39,663 bases of DNA from an uncultured Clostridia bacterium (lineage in GTDB: Bacteria > Bacillota > Clostridia > Christensenellales > CAG-138): contig CAKTYU010000013.1 of NCBI GenBank assembly GCA_934633985.1, positions 1-39,663 of the forward strand. The letters run 5' to 3'. Under the pieces are notes generated by a model. That model was not told where the DNA came from. It was given only the letters and a program-made list of their open reading frames with translations, and made no database searches. The translations under genes and the position numbers were made by a program. This document shows, piece by piece, positions 28,825 to 36,863 of the stretch. Every line of letters begins with the position of its first letter. The first letter of the stretch is position 1.

Positions 28825-29277
28825 ATGGAAAATTACAGTCCCTGCTCGGATATAAAAGCCGCGAGCCACGCGATAAGGCGCAGGTTCGAGTCCATGGACC
28901 TGGGCAGGCCCGCGGGCCTCACCCCCAGCCAGTGCAGGATAATGGGCTTTATAATGGATAACGGCGACAGGCCGGTATATCAGAAGGATATCGAGGCGGA
29001 GTTCAACATACGGAGGAGCACCGCGACGCGGCTGCTGCAGGCCATGGAGCACAAGGAGCTGATAATGCGGGAGCCGGAGGAAAACGACGGCAGGCTCAAG
29101 CGCATACGCCTGACAGAAAAGGCGGCGGAGGGGAGCCGGGAGGTGCTGGAGCACGTGCGCCGCGTGGAAAGGCAGCTTGCGGAGGGCATAACCGAGGAGG
29201 AGATGAAAACGCTCCACAGGGTATGCCGGATCATACGCCAAAACGCCGAAGGAACAGGAGAGGATAAGTATATATGA
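28825..29277 (+). CDS. MarR family transcriptional regulator
   Basis: A 150-residue winged-helix repressor. Visible are the first helical region SDIKAASHAIRRRFESM, GLTPSQCRIMGFIMDN, the recognition helix region YQKDIEAEFNIRRSTATRLLQAME, and the wing with the DxR motif (ENDGRLKRIRLTEKA). MarR proteins release DNA when bound to phenolic or drug-like ligands. It is first in an operon with two ABC half-exporters, overlapping the next gene by 4 bp (ATGA), and has a palindrome at its own start site. It likely controls drug or toxin export; the ligand is unknown. Confidence 0.93.
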   Translation: MENYSPCSDIKAASHAIRRRFESMDLGRPAGLTPSQCRIMGFIMDNGDRPVYQKDIEAEFNIRRSTATRLLQAMEHKELIMREPEENDGRLKRIRLTEKAAEGSREVLEHVRRVERQLAEGITEEEMKTLHRVCRIIRQNAEGTGEDKYI

Positions 29278-31016
29278 TAACCAGAACCCTTTCAAAATGC
29301 ATAAGGGAATATAAGAAGCAATCCATACTCACGCCGGTATATATGGCGGGAGAGGTGTTCATGGAGGTAGCCATAACCTATGTGCTTTCGCTGCTCATAG
29401 ACAGGGGCATTACCCCGGGCAATATGGGGGAGATACTGCGTATAGGCGGGCTTCTCATACTTTGCGCGCTGATCTCCCTGGCCTTCGGCGTGATGTCGGG
29501 GCGCAGCGCGGCGGTGGCCTCCACCGGCTTTGCAAAGAACATAAGGCAGGATATGTACTACAATATCCAGACCTTTTCCTTTGCCAATATAGATAAGTTT
29601 TCCACCGCAAGCCTTATAACGCGGCTCACCACGGACGTGACGAGGATGCAGAGCGCATACATGATGCTCATACGCATAGCCATACGCAGCCCGCTGATGC
29701 TGATATTCTCGCTGATAATGTCCTTCAGGATAAACGCCCGCATTGCCACGGTGTTCCTTTGCGCAGTGCCGGTGCTGGGCCTCGGGATATATATCATAAT
29801 GTCCAAGGCGCACCCCATATACGAGAGGGTGTTCAAGACATACGACAAGCTCAACCGGGTGGTGCAGGAAAACCTGCGGGGCATAAGGGTCGTAAAGGCC
29901 TTCGTGCGGGAGGATCACGAACGGGAGAAGTTCGATAAGGTATCAGACGACATTTACCGGGATTTCTCCAGGGCGGAGAAGATAACCACCTTCGGCACGC
30001 CGCTGATGCAGGCCTCGGTGTATACCTGTATGCTGCTTTCAAGCTGGCTGGGCGCCCATATCATAACGGCGGGGGGCATGACCACGGGGCAGCTTATGAG
30101 CGTGCTGACATACGCCATGAGCATACTCACCAGCCTTATGATGCTCTCCATGGTGCTTATGATGCTCATAATCTCCCGGGCCTCCGCCGAGCGTATATGC
30201 GAGGTGCTGAACGAAAGGACGGACATAGCCGACGGGCCCGGCGCGGAAACGGTCATACCCGACGGCAGCGTGGACTTTGACGGGGTATCCTTCAGCTATG
30301 GCGGCAGGGGCGGCAGGAGCTGCCTTGAAAATATCGACCTGCACATAAAAAGCGGCGAGACGGTAGGAATTATCGGCGGCACGGGCAGCGGCAAGTCCAC
30401 CCTCGTGCAGCTCATACCCCGCCTTTATGACGCGACGGAGGGGAGCGTCAGGGTAGGCGGAAGGGACGTAAGGGAGTACGGCATAGAGGCGCTGCGGAAC
30501 GCCGTATCCATGGTGCTGCAAAAGAACGAGCTGTTCTCCGGCACGGTGGAGGAAAACCTCCGCTGGGGCGACGAAAACGCCACCATGGAGGAAATGCGCC
30601 GGGCGGCGCAGGCGGCCCAGGCGGACGGCTTCATAACGGCCATGCCCGAGGGATATGATTCCTATATAGAGCAGGGCGGCGCGAACCTTTCCGGCGGGCA
30701 GAGGCAGAGGCTATGCATAGCCCGCGCCCTGCTTAAAAAACCCAAGATACTCATATTGGACGACTCCACCAGCGCCGTGGACACGGCCACCGACAGGGCC
30801 ATAAGGGACGCCTTCAGGAGCGAGATGCCCGACGTTACCAAGATAATCATCGCCCAGCGCATATCCTCCGTGCAGGACGCGGACAGGATAATAGTCATGG
30901 ACAATGGGCGCATTGCGGATGCCGGCCCCCACGGCGAGCTGCTGGAGAGGTGCGGCATATACCGCGAGGTGTACGAATCCCAGCAGAAGGGAGGAGGCGA
31001 TTTCGATGAGCAATAA
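29274..31016 (+). CDS. ABC exporter half-transporter, degenerate-site subunit
   Basis: A 580-residue fusion of a six-helix membrane domain (about 1-310) and an ATPase domain. The ATPase shows Walker A (GGTGSGKST), a Q-loop (VLQKNEL), the signature LSGGQRQR and Walker B ILILDDSTSAVDTATD. In that Walker B the usual catalytic Glu is Asp, marking the degenerate partner of a heterodimeric exporter such as BmrC/LmrC. The membrane part shows the coupling helix region LTTDVTRMQSAYMM. It overlaps marR by 4 bp and the next half-transporter by 11 bp, so all three are co-expressed. Substrates may be drugs or peptides. Confidence 0.94.
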   Translation: MITRTLSKCIREYKKQSILTPVYMAGEVFMEVAITYVLSLLIDRGITPGNMGEILRIGGLLILCALISLAFGVMSGRSAAVASTGFAKNIRQDMYYNIQTFSFANIDKFSTASLITRLTTDVTRMQSAYMMLIRIAIRSPLMLIFSLIMSFRINARIATVFLCAVPVLGLGIYIIMSKAHPIYERVFKTYDKLNRVVQENLRGIRVVKAFVREDHEREKFDKVSDDIYRDFSRAEKITTFGTPLMQASVYTCMLLSSWLGAHIITAGGMTTGQLMSVLTYAMSILTSLMMLSMVLMMLIISRASAERICEVLNERTDIADGPGAETVIPDGSVDFDGVSFSYGGRGGRSCLENIDLHIKSGETVGIIGGTGSGKSTLVQLIPRLYDATEGSVRVGGRDVREYGIEALRNAVSMVLQKNELFSGTVEENLRWGDENATMEEMRRAAQAAQADGFITAMPEGYDSYIEQGGANLSGGQRQRLCIARALLKKPKILILDDSTSAVDTATDRAIRDAFRSEMPDVTKIIIAQRISSVQDADRIIVMDNGRIADAGPHGELLERCGIYREVYESQQKGGGDFDEQ

Positions 31017-32997
31017 GGAAAACGCGAAAAAGGGCGCGGATATAAATACCGATATGGAAGCAAGGGATAAAAGGAAGAAAAAGCGCGCACAGGGGGCAAG
31101 CCAGCAGGAGGACGGACCCGGCCCGCGCCGCCCGCTGAACGCCCAGGACCTTAAAAATCTGGGCAAGAACAGCAAAAAGACCATAAAGCGCCTTGCCGCA
31201 ATGTTCAAGCCGTACAAGTGGCACATGCTCGCGGTGCTTATGGGCATAGCCGCAAGCGCCCTCGCGGGGATAAAGGGCAGCATGTTCACGCGGACGCTCA
31301 TAGACGACTACATAGAGCCGCTTATCGGGAAGAGCGACCCGGACTTTTCCGGCCTGCTGAGCGCCATACTCACCATGGCCTGCGTGTACCTTGCGGGCAT
31401 GCTTTCCATATTTATCGCCAACAGGATAATGGTGACGGTCTCACAGGGCATACAGAAGAACGTGCGCGACGCGCTCTTTGACCACATGCAGACCCTGCCC
31501 ATAGGCTACTTTGACCGCAACGCCTACGGCGACATAATGAGCAGGTACACCAACGACATAGACACGCTGGAGATGATGATATCCCAGAGCATACCCAGCA
31601 TGATAAGCTCCGCCATAACCATAATAGGCGTGCTCTGCGCCATGGTTGCGGTGAGCCCCCTGCTCACCCTCGCCACCATATTGACCATGTACCCCATGCT
31701 CAAGGTCACGGCCGGTGTGGCGGGGAACAGCGCAAGGTTTTTCGCCCTGCAGCAGAAGGCGCTGGGCGAGGCCAACGGCTACATCGAGGAGATGATAAAC
31801 GGGCAGAAGGTGGTAAACGTATTCTGCCACGAGGAAAAGAGCAAGGAGGAGTTTGACGGGCTCAACGAGGAGCTGCGCCGCAACGCCTCCGCCGCCAACC
31901 GGTTTACCAATATAATAGGCCCCATAAACAACAACCTCGGCCACTTCCAGTATGTGCTGCTGGCGGTGATAGGCGGCATGATGGCCATAGGCGGCGTGGG
32001 CGGCATGACGCTGGGCGGCATAGCCTCCTTCTTACAGCTTTCCAAGAGCTTCAATATGCCTGTGAACCAGGTCTCCCAGCAGCTAAACTCCATAGTAATG
32101 GCGCTGGCGGGCGCGGAGCGCATATTCGCCATGATGGACGAAAGGAGCGAGGAGGACGAGGGCCGGGTTACGCTGGTCAATGCCGGATACATAGGCGGCG
32201 CGCTGACGGAGGTACCGGAGCATACCGGCACATGGGCGTGGAAAAGGCCGAACGGCGAGCTTACGGAGGTGCGGGGCGACGTGCGGTTAAAGGACGTGGA
32301 CTTCGGCTACCTGCCGGATAAGATAGTGCTCCACGACGTGAGCCTCTTTGCAAAGCCGGGGCAGAAGATAGCCTTCGTGGGCGCCACCGGCGCGGGCAAG
32401 ACCACCATAACCAACCTGATAAACCGCTTTTACGACATACAAAAGGGCGAGATAACCTACGACGGCATAAACGTGCGGGATATAAAGAAGGCGGATCTGC
32501 GCCACAGCTTAGGCATGGTATTGCAGGAGGTGAACCTTTTCACAGGCACAGTCCGGGACAACATACGCTACGGCAGGCTGGACGCCACCGACCAGGAGGT
32601 GGAGGCCGCGGCAAGGCTTGCCAACGCCCACGACTTCATAATGCGGCTCCCCGACGGCTATGATACCATGCTGGAGGGGGACGGCAGCGGCCTTTCCCAG
32701 GGGCAGCGCCAGCTTCTTTCCATAGCCCGCGCCGCCTGCGAGAACGCGCCGGTGATGATACTGGACGAGGCCACCAGCTCCATAGATACCCGCACCGAGG
32801 CGATAGTGCAAAACGGCATGGACAAGCTTATGGCAAACAGGACGGTGTTCGTGATAGCCCACAGGCTCTCCACCGTGCAGAACGCCAACGCCATAATGGT
32901 GATGGATCAGGGCCGCATAATAGAGCGGGGCGACCACGACGACCTCATGGCCCAAAAGGGCAAATACTACACCCTCTACACCGGAATGTTGGCGTAA
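31006..32997 (+). CDS. ABC exporter half-transporter, canonical-site subunit
   Basis: A 663-residue partner of the preceding half-transporter. The start at 31006 is set by GAGGAGG at 30991-30997, 8 nt upstream. An unusual, highly charged N-terminal extension of about 65 residues (rich in Lys, Arg, Asp) precedes six membrane helices. The ATPase domain has Walker A (GATGAGKTT), the signature LSQGQRQLL, and Walker B with the intact catalytic Glu (MILDEATSSIDTRTE), then the His-loop IAHRLST. Together with the first subunit it forms a heterodimeric exporter (LmrCD/BmrCD type) with one active and one degenerate nucleotide site. A terminator follows at 33012-33040. Confidence 0.95.
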   Translation: MSNKENAKKGADINTDMEARDKRKKKRAQGASQQEDGPGPRRPLNAQDLKNLGKNSKKTIKRLAAMFKPYKWHMLAVLMGIAASALAGIKGSMFTRTLIDDYIEPLIGKSDPDFSGLLSAILTMACVYLAGMLSIFIANRIMVTVSQGIQKNVRDALFDHMQTLPIGYFDRNAYGDIMSRYTNDIDTLEMMISQSIPSMISSAITIIGVLCAMVAVSPLLTLATILTMYPMLKVTAGVAGNSARFFALQQKALGEANGYIEEMINGQKVVNVFCHEEKSKEEFDGLNEELRRNASAANRFTNIIGPINNNLGHFQYVLLAVIGGMMAIGGVGGMTLGGIASFLQLSKSFNMPVNQVSQQLNSIVMALAGAERIFAMMDERSEEDEGRVTLVNAGYIGGALTEVPEHTGTWAWKRPNGELTEVRGDVRLKDVDFGYLPDKIVLHDVSLFAKPGQKIAFVGATGAGKTTITNLINRFYDIQKGEITYDGINVRDIKKADLRHSLGMVLQEVNLFTGTVRDNIRYGRLDATDQEVEAAARLANAHDFIMRLPDGYDTMLEGDGSGLSQGQRQLLSIARAACENAPVMILDEATSSIDTRTEAIVQNGMDKLMANRTVFVIAHRLSTVQNANAIMVMDQGRIIERGDHDDLMAQKGKYYTLYTGMLA

Positions 32998-33011
32998 AAA
33001 GGGTAAAAAAC

Positions 33012-33040
33012 GGCAAAAGCGGCTAAAAGCCGCTTTTGCC
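33012..33040. terminator. Terminator between the ABC operon and the CofE-like gene
   Basis: A perfect 12-bp stem, GGCAAAAGCGGC with GCCGCTTTTGCC, and a 5-nt loop. An A run on the left (U run for the minus strand) makes it a good terminator for the leftward gene, and a T run follows about 12 nt to the right. Confidence 0.85.
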
Positions 33041-33058
33041 CGGATAAGGATGTTTTTT

Positions 33059-34237
33059 TTAGTCAGCGTAGTTTTCAAAGTAGCCCTGCACGAGCACTAT
33101 GGGGGTGCCCTTGTCTCCGGAGCCGGAGGTCAGGTCGCACAGGGAGCCTAAAAGGTCGGTGAGCCTGCGGGGGGTGGTGCCCTGCGCCGCCATGCTGCCC
33201 TTCAGGTCGGCGCTCTTGCTGCGTATGGTCTTTTCTATCGCGGCGCGAAGCTCCTCGCCCTTCAGGTCGGCAAAGTCGTTATCCGCAAGGTACTTGAGCT
33301 TGAGCTCGTTTGGCAGGCCGCCGAGCCCCTCTGTATAGCCGGGGGACACCACGGGGTCCGCCAGCTCCCATATCTTGCCCACGGGATCCTTGAAGGCGCC
33401 GTCGCCGTATACCATGGCCTCGATCCTCTTGCCCGTGGCGGCGCAAAGGCGCGCGCTTATGGCCTCCGCCACCTCCTGGGCGTTGTCGGGGAAGAGCTTT
33501 ATAAGGCTCTCCGTGGCCTTGTTTGAGCCGAGCAGGCCGTATTTTTCGTTGCAGCCGCTGCCGTTTACCGGTGCGTTGAGTATGTCGCAAAGGGTCAGGC
33601 ACACGTCCGCGCCCGCCGCCAGTATGCGGCGCTGGGTGCGGAAGCGGGTGTGGGTATCGCAGCACAGCACCTTATCGGCATAGGCGAGTATGGCCTCGGG
33701 GCGGTTGGCAAGTATTATCTCCGCCTCCGCGCCCTCCTCCTCTATGAGCTGGGCATAGTAGCTTATATAGTCTACGCCGGTGAAGGGATGGAGAGGAGTG
33801 CCGAAGTGCTTGCGGAACTGCTCAACGGTCAGCACGTCCTTGTAGGGGTCTATGCCGCTGTCGTCCAGCGCGTCAGGATCCACGAGCTGGTTGCCCACCT
33901 CGTCTGAGGGGTAGCCAAGCTGCACCACTACCTTCCTTGCCCCACGGGCGATGCCCCGGAGGCATATTGCGAACCTGTTGCGGCTGAGTATGGGGAATAC
34001 CAGGCCCACGGTATCGCCGCCGAGCTTGCGCCGGACGTCCTCCGCGATGGCGTCCACCGTGGCATAGTTGCCTGCGGCGCGGGCGACCACCGCCTCTGTC
34101 ACCGCCACCACGTCGCGGTCCTTCAGGGCGAAGCCCTGCTCACTTGCGGCGCTCAGCACACAGTCGCACACTATGGACACTATATCGTCGCCCTGCCGAA
34201 TGATTGGGGCCTTGATGCCGCGGGAAATGGTTGCCAT
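33059..34237 (-). CDS. Coenzyme F420-0:L-glutamate ligase family protein (CofE-like)
   Basis: The CofE family adds glutamate to F420-0 in methanogens and actinobacteria. A related family is common in Clostridia that do not clearly make F420, where the substrate is unknown. The 392-residue protein has the family-type N-terminal region IVSIVCDCVLSAASEQGFALKDRDVVAVTEAVVARAAGNY, a serine/glycine loop GSGCNEKYGLLGSNKATESL in the C-terminal half, and the MVYGDGAFKDPVGKIWELADPV segment. It is longer than standalone CofE (about 250). The start is supported by AACCTCC (AGGAGG) just upstream on the minus strand. No other F420 gene is near, so I do not assign an F420 role. Confidence 0.8.
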   Translation of the reverse strand: MATISRGIKAPIIRQGDDIVSIVCDCVLSAASEQGFALKDRDVVAVTEAVVARAAGNYATVDAIAEDVRRKLGGDTVGLVFPILSRNRFAICLRGIARGARKVVVQLGYPSDEVGNQLVDPDALDDSGIDPYKDVLTVEQFRKHFGTPLHPFTGVDYISYYAQLIEEEGAEAEIILANRPEAILAYADKVLCCDTHTRFRTQRRILAAGADVCLTLCDILNAPVNGSGCNEKYGLLGSNKATESLIKLFPDNAQEVAEAISARLCAATGKRIEAMVYGDGAFKDPVGKIWELADPVVSPGYTEGLGGLPNELKLKYLADNDFADLKGEELRAAIEKTIRSKSADLKGSMAAQGTTPRRLTDLLGSLCDLTSGSGDKGTPIVLVQGYFENYAD

Positions 34238-34526
34238 ATATAAAACCTCCTGAGAAAAAATATTTTTCGCGCAAAAAGCACCATCATAATATCATAACTC
34301 ATCGGCGGTGTGAAATACGGTTTGGTTAGATACATATAAGCGCAGGTTTTAGCAATGCGAGGGAGTATAACCAAATTTAAGTATAGATATCCTTTATTTT
34401 GTAAACAAATACAGACAAGGCAGCCCTTTCCGTTGAAAATACGGGCCGGAGCATTTAAAATAAAAATTATTGGGTTTGATTGATATTGAAGCATTGTATT
34501 ATTAGATAAATAGTAAGGAGGATTTA
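34238..34526. other. AT-rich intergenic region
   Basis: A 289-bp stretch, much richer in A and T than the rest, between the CofE-like gene and a small orphan gene. I see no convincing gene, tRNA or riboswitch. Weak promoter-like elements (TTGATT at 34476, TATTAT at 34497) lie before the small gene, and the leftward gene's ribosome binding site is at the left end. Confidence 0.5.
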
Positions 34527-34733
34527 ATGAACGTAATCACAAATGAGAAAGTAAAAATGTGTGAGAAAATACTAAAAAATAAGATTAACGATCAGTCAAT
34601 GGACTATGAAAAAAACGCTTTACGGATACTTGAAATAGCGTATACTATCGGGAGTGATTTGGGAGAGGATTCAATCAATAAAATAGTTGACGCCTATTTT
34701 GATGTGGTGCTTAATCAGCAAGTACAACTATAA
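34527..34733 (+). CDS. Orphan small AT-rich protein, unrecognised
   Basis: A 68-residue open frame with a strong Shine-Dalgarno (AAGGAGG at 34515-34521) and ATG. The protein (MNVITNEKVKMCEKILKNKI start, then SMDYEKNALRILEIAYTIGSDL) is acidic and helix-prone, has no membrane segment or known motif, and ends in DVVLNQQVQL. Its codon use is AT-rich, unlike everything around it, so it has probably come from elsewhere (phage or another Firmicute). It lies 17 bp before the NlpC/P60 gene on the same strand. It may be an expressed small protein; no function is assigned. Confidence 0.6.
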   Translation: MNVITNEKVKMCEKILKNKINDQSMDYEKNALRILEIAYTIGSDLGEDSINKIVDAYFDVVLNQQVQL

Positions 34734-34750
34734 ACTATCGAGGAGAGGTC

Positions 34751-35986
34751 ATGTCAGATATAATACGGCAGATGCAGAAGAAATTCAGGCGGGCCAGACG
34801 CGGGAAAACCAAGATAACGGCGGGCAGGGGCAGCGGGAAAAAGCTGATAACGCCCAATAAAAAAGCCCCCAGGGGGCCCACGCTGTGGGACAGGCTGCTT
34901 TCGGCCGCGCCGAGGGTAAAGGCAATGGCCATGGGCGGCGTCGCGCTGGCGCTGGCCGGGGCCACGATAGGCACGACCTTTGCTATACGGGGCTGCTCGG
35001 ATCAGGGCAAGGCGCAGATGGCCTACCTTGCGGAGGAGGAGAGCGGCGTGAGGAGCATACTGCACGTGGAGCCCACCCCCACCCCCTCGCCCACGCCGGA
35101 GCCCACCCCCACGCCGGAGCCCATACTGCACCGGGGCGTGACCAGCGAGAGGGTGATCCCGCTTCAGGAGCGGCTGATGGAGCTGGGCTATATGGATTCG
35201 GACACGCCCACGGACTTCTTCGGCCCCGCCACGGAGCACGGAGTTCAGCTTTTCCAGCGGCAGGTGAACTTCACCGAGGCCATAGGGCTGAAGCTGGATC
35301 AGGACGGCTGGGCGGGAGAGCAGACCCTCTCCGTGCTGATGGGCAGCAGCGCGCCCAAGTATTGCGTCAAGGAGGGCATGGAGGGCGAGGACGTATCCCA
35401 GATGCAGAAGCAGCTTGTGGATATGGGCTACATGAGAAAGACCACCGGCTACTACGGCGACGAGACCAAGGCCGCCATGAAGGACTTCCAGAGCAGGAAC
35501 GGCCTGAGCGCAGACGGCCTCGCAGGGGAAAAGACCTACGAGATGCTGTATTCACCAAAGGCCAAGGAAAGCCCAAACAAGGCGGCGCGCAAAAAGACCA
35601 AGGCCAACATAAGCAAGATGATAGAGGTGGCAAAGGGCAAGCTGGGGTGCAGGTACGTGCTGGGCAACACGGGCCCGAACAGCTTCGATTGCAGCGGATT
35701 GGTATACTACTGCCTGAAGCAGGCGGGCAGCAGCCGGCGAAGGCTGACCGCCGCGGGCTACTCGCAGGTGGACGAATGGGAGAAGATAACCGACATAAAC
35801 AAGCTGAAAAAGGGCGACCTTATATGCTTTTACAGCGACAACTTCTCCAAGATAGGCCACGTGGGCATAGTGGTATCCTCCAGCATGATGATAGACGCCT
35901 CCAGCTCCAACGGCAAGGTAGTGCGGCGCGAATACAAGACCACATACTGGAAAAAGCATTTCTACTGCGGCAGGAGGCCGTGGTAA
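34751..35986 (+). CDS. Membrane-anchored NlpC/P60 peptidoglycan hydrolase with two PG-binding domains
   Basis: A 411-residue cell-wall enzyme. It has a basic N-terminus (about 50 residues), one membrane helix (about 57-80, AMGGVALALAGATIGTTFAI) and a Pro/Thr/Glu linker of PTPTP-type repeats (about 108-125). Two PG_binding_1 domains follow, each with an LQ.. GYM... G.. T..AV..FQ pattern (about 132-205 and 208-275), and then a C-terminal NlpC/P60 domain. In the last, NSFDCSGLVYYC gives the catalytic Cys and GHVGIVV the His; the third polar residue, often His in (I)HAS, is Asp here (MIDASS). It likely cuts stem peptides outside the membrane. A terminator at 36009-36041 follows. Confidence 0.93.
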   Translation: MSDIIRQMQKKFRRARRGKTKITAGRGSGKKLITPNKKAPRGPTLWDRLLSAAPRVKAMAMGGVALALAGATIGTTFAIRGCSDQGKAQMAYLAEEESGVRSILHVEPTPTPSPTPEPTPTPEPILHRGVTSERVIPLQERLMELGYMDSDTPTDFFGPATEHGVQLFQRQVNFTEAIGLKLDQDGWAGEQTLSVLMGSSAPKYCVKEGMEGEDVSQMQKQLVDMGYMRKTTGYYGDETKAAMKDFQSRNGLSADGLAGEKTYEMLYSPKAKESPNKAARKKTKANISKMIEVAKGKLGCRYVLGNTGPNSFDCSGLVYYCLKQAGSSRRRLTAAGYSQVDEWEKITDINKLKKGDLICFYSDNFSKIGHVGIVVSSSMMIDASSSNGKVVRREYKTTYWKKHFYCGRRPW

Positions 35987-36008
35987 AGGTCGAAGAAGCT
36001 ACGGCAAT

Positions 36009-36041
36009 AATAAAATGAACGGCGGCGCCGTTCATTTTATT
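36009..36041. terminator. Bidirectional terminator between the NlpC/P60 gene and xpt
   Basis: A perfect 15-bp stem (36009-36023 with 36027-36041) and a 3-nt loop, core ATGAACGGC/GCCGTTCAT, with A/T-rich flanks. It serves two convergent genes. Confidence 0.92.
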
Positions 36042-36056
36042 TTGTATGATGCGTTT

Positions 36057-36635
36057 TTATTGATCGTCCCGGAATATTATGCCCTTTTCATCGGCCCTTT
36101 CGATTATGGCGAGGGAGCAGAGGGGGATGCCCGCGTCGCGCAGCTTCTGCCCGCCGGGCTGGAAGCCCTTCTCCACCGCGACGCCCATGCCTACCAGCTC
36201 CGCGCCGGCGCTGTTGACTATTTCGCAAAGGCCACGGAGCGCTTCGCCGTTGGCGAGGAAGTCGTCGATTATAAGCACCTTGTCAGTGGGCTTCAGCCAC
36301 TCGGCGGAGACCATCAGCGTCACCTTCTTTTTGTATGTGTAGGAGTAGATGTCGCTTTTGATTATGCCGCCCTCGATGTTGTCGCTCTTGGCCTTTTTGG
36401 CGTAGATGAGGGGCAGGCCGTAGCGGTATGCACACATGGTGGCAAGGGCTATGCCGCTCGCCTCGGCGGTCAATACCACGGTGGCCTTGGACATGTCGAA
36501 ATGCTTTTCAAATTCCTCCGCCATGGCGGCCATGAGCCCCGTGTCTACCCGGTGGTTCAAAAAGCCGTCTACCTTGATGATGTTGCCGGGCAGGACCTTG
36601 CCCTCCTTGCGTATCCTTTCCTTGAGAAGCTCCAT
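36057..36635 (-). CDS. xpt: Xanthine phosphoribosyltransferase
   Basis: Salvage enzyme that makes XMP from xanthine and PRPP. The 192 residues fit the family. N-terminal MELLKERIRKEGKVLPGNIIKVDGFLNHRVD, the central ASGIALATMCAYRYGLPLIYAKKAK, and the PRPP-binding DKVLIIDDFLANGEALRGL are all typical of Xpt. In Firmicutes xpt is often under a purine riboswitch, but no such aptamer is visible upstream. Instead the leader region carries rearranged complementary arms at 36709-36769 and a possible promoter at 36739-36767. It is divergent from radC. Confidence 0.95.
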   Translation of the reverse strand: MELLKERIRKEGKVLPGNIIKVDGFLNHRVDTGLMAAMAEEFEKHFDMSKATVVLTAEASGIALATMCAYRYGLPLIYAKKAKSDNIEGGIIKSDIYSYTYKKKVTLMVSAEWLKPTDKVLIIDDFLANGEALRGLCEIVNSAGAELVGMGVAVEKGFQPGGQKLRDAGIPLCSLAIIERADEKGIIFRDDQ

Positions 36636-36708
36636 TCTTTACCTATCCTCCGAATAAAAATTTAAAATATATAATTACGGCCGTATCAGTACGGTCGCAT
36701 ATTATCGA

Positions 36709-36769
36709 AATAAGCTGCTTGAAATCATTCTTATGGGTATTATGACCTGTTTCGCCGGCTTATTCAAGC
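36709..36769. promoter_or_regulatory. Alternative inverted-repeat arms upstream of xpt
   Basis: AATAAGC (36709-36715) and GCTTGAA (36717-36723) each match the inverse of a different part of GCTTATTCAAGC (36758-36769): GCTTATT or TTCAAGC. The two pairings share bases and exclude each other. A minus-strand promoter (-35 TTGAAT 36762-36767, -10 CATAAT 36739-36744, 17-bp spacer) overlaps the right arm, so the motif could be a DNA operator as well as an RNA switch. Confidence 0.4.
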
Positions 36770-36802
36770 CCCAGAATAATATATTTTTATTTGAAAAAAC
36801 AG

Positions 36803-36832
36803 TTGGGCAAACGCCGCGCTTTATTCTATAAT
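36803..36832 (+). promoter_or_regulatory. Promoter of radC and the phosphohexomutase gene
   Basis: -35 TTGGGC (36803-36808) and -10 TATAAT (36827-36832) have an 18-bp spacer. The radC ribosome binding site (AAGGAG) follows about 20 nt later. Confidence 0.65.
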
Positions 36833-36863
36833 AAATAAAGGAGAAACAAGAAGGAGCGCGGCA

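Noticed and set aside
36636..36863. Purine riboswitch upstream of xpt
   Set aside because: The conserved aptamer core could not be found on either strand.
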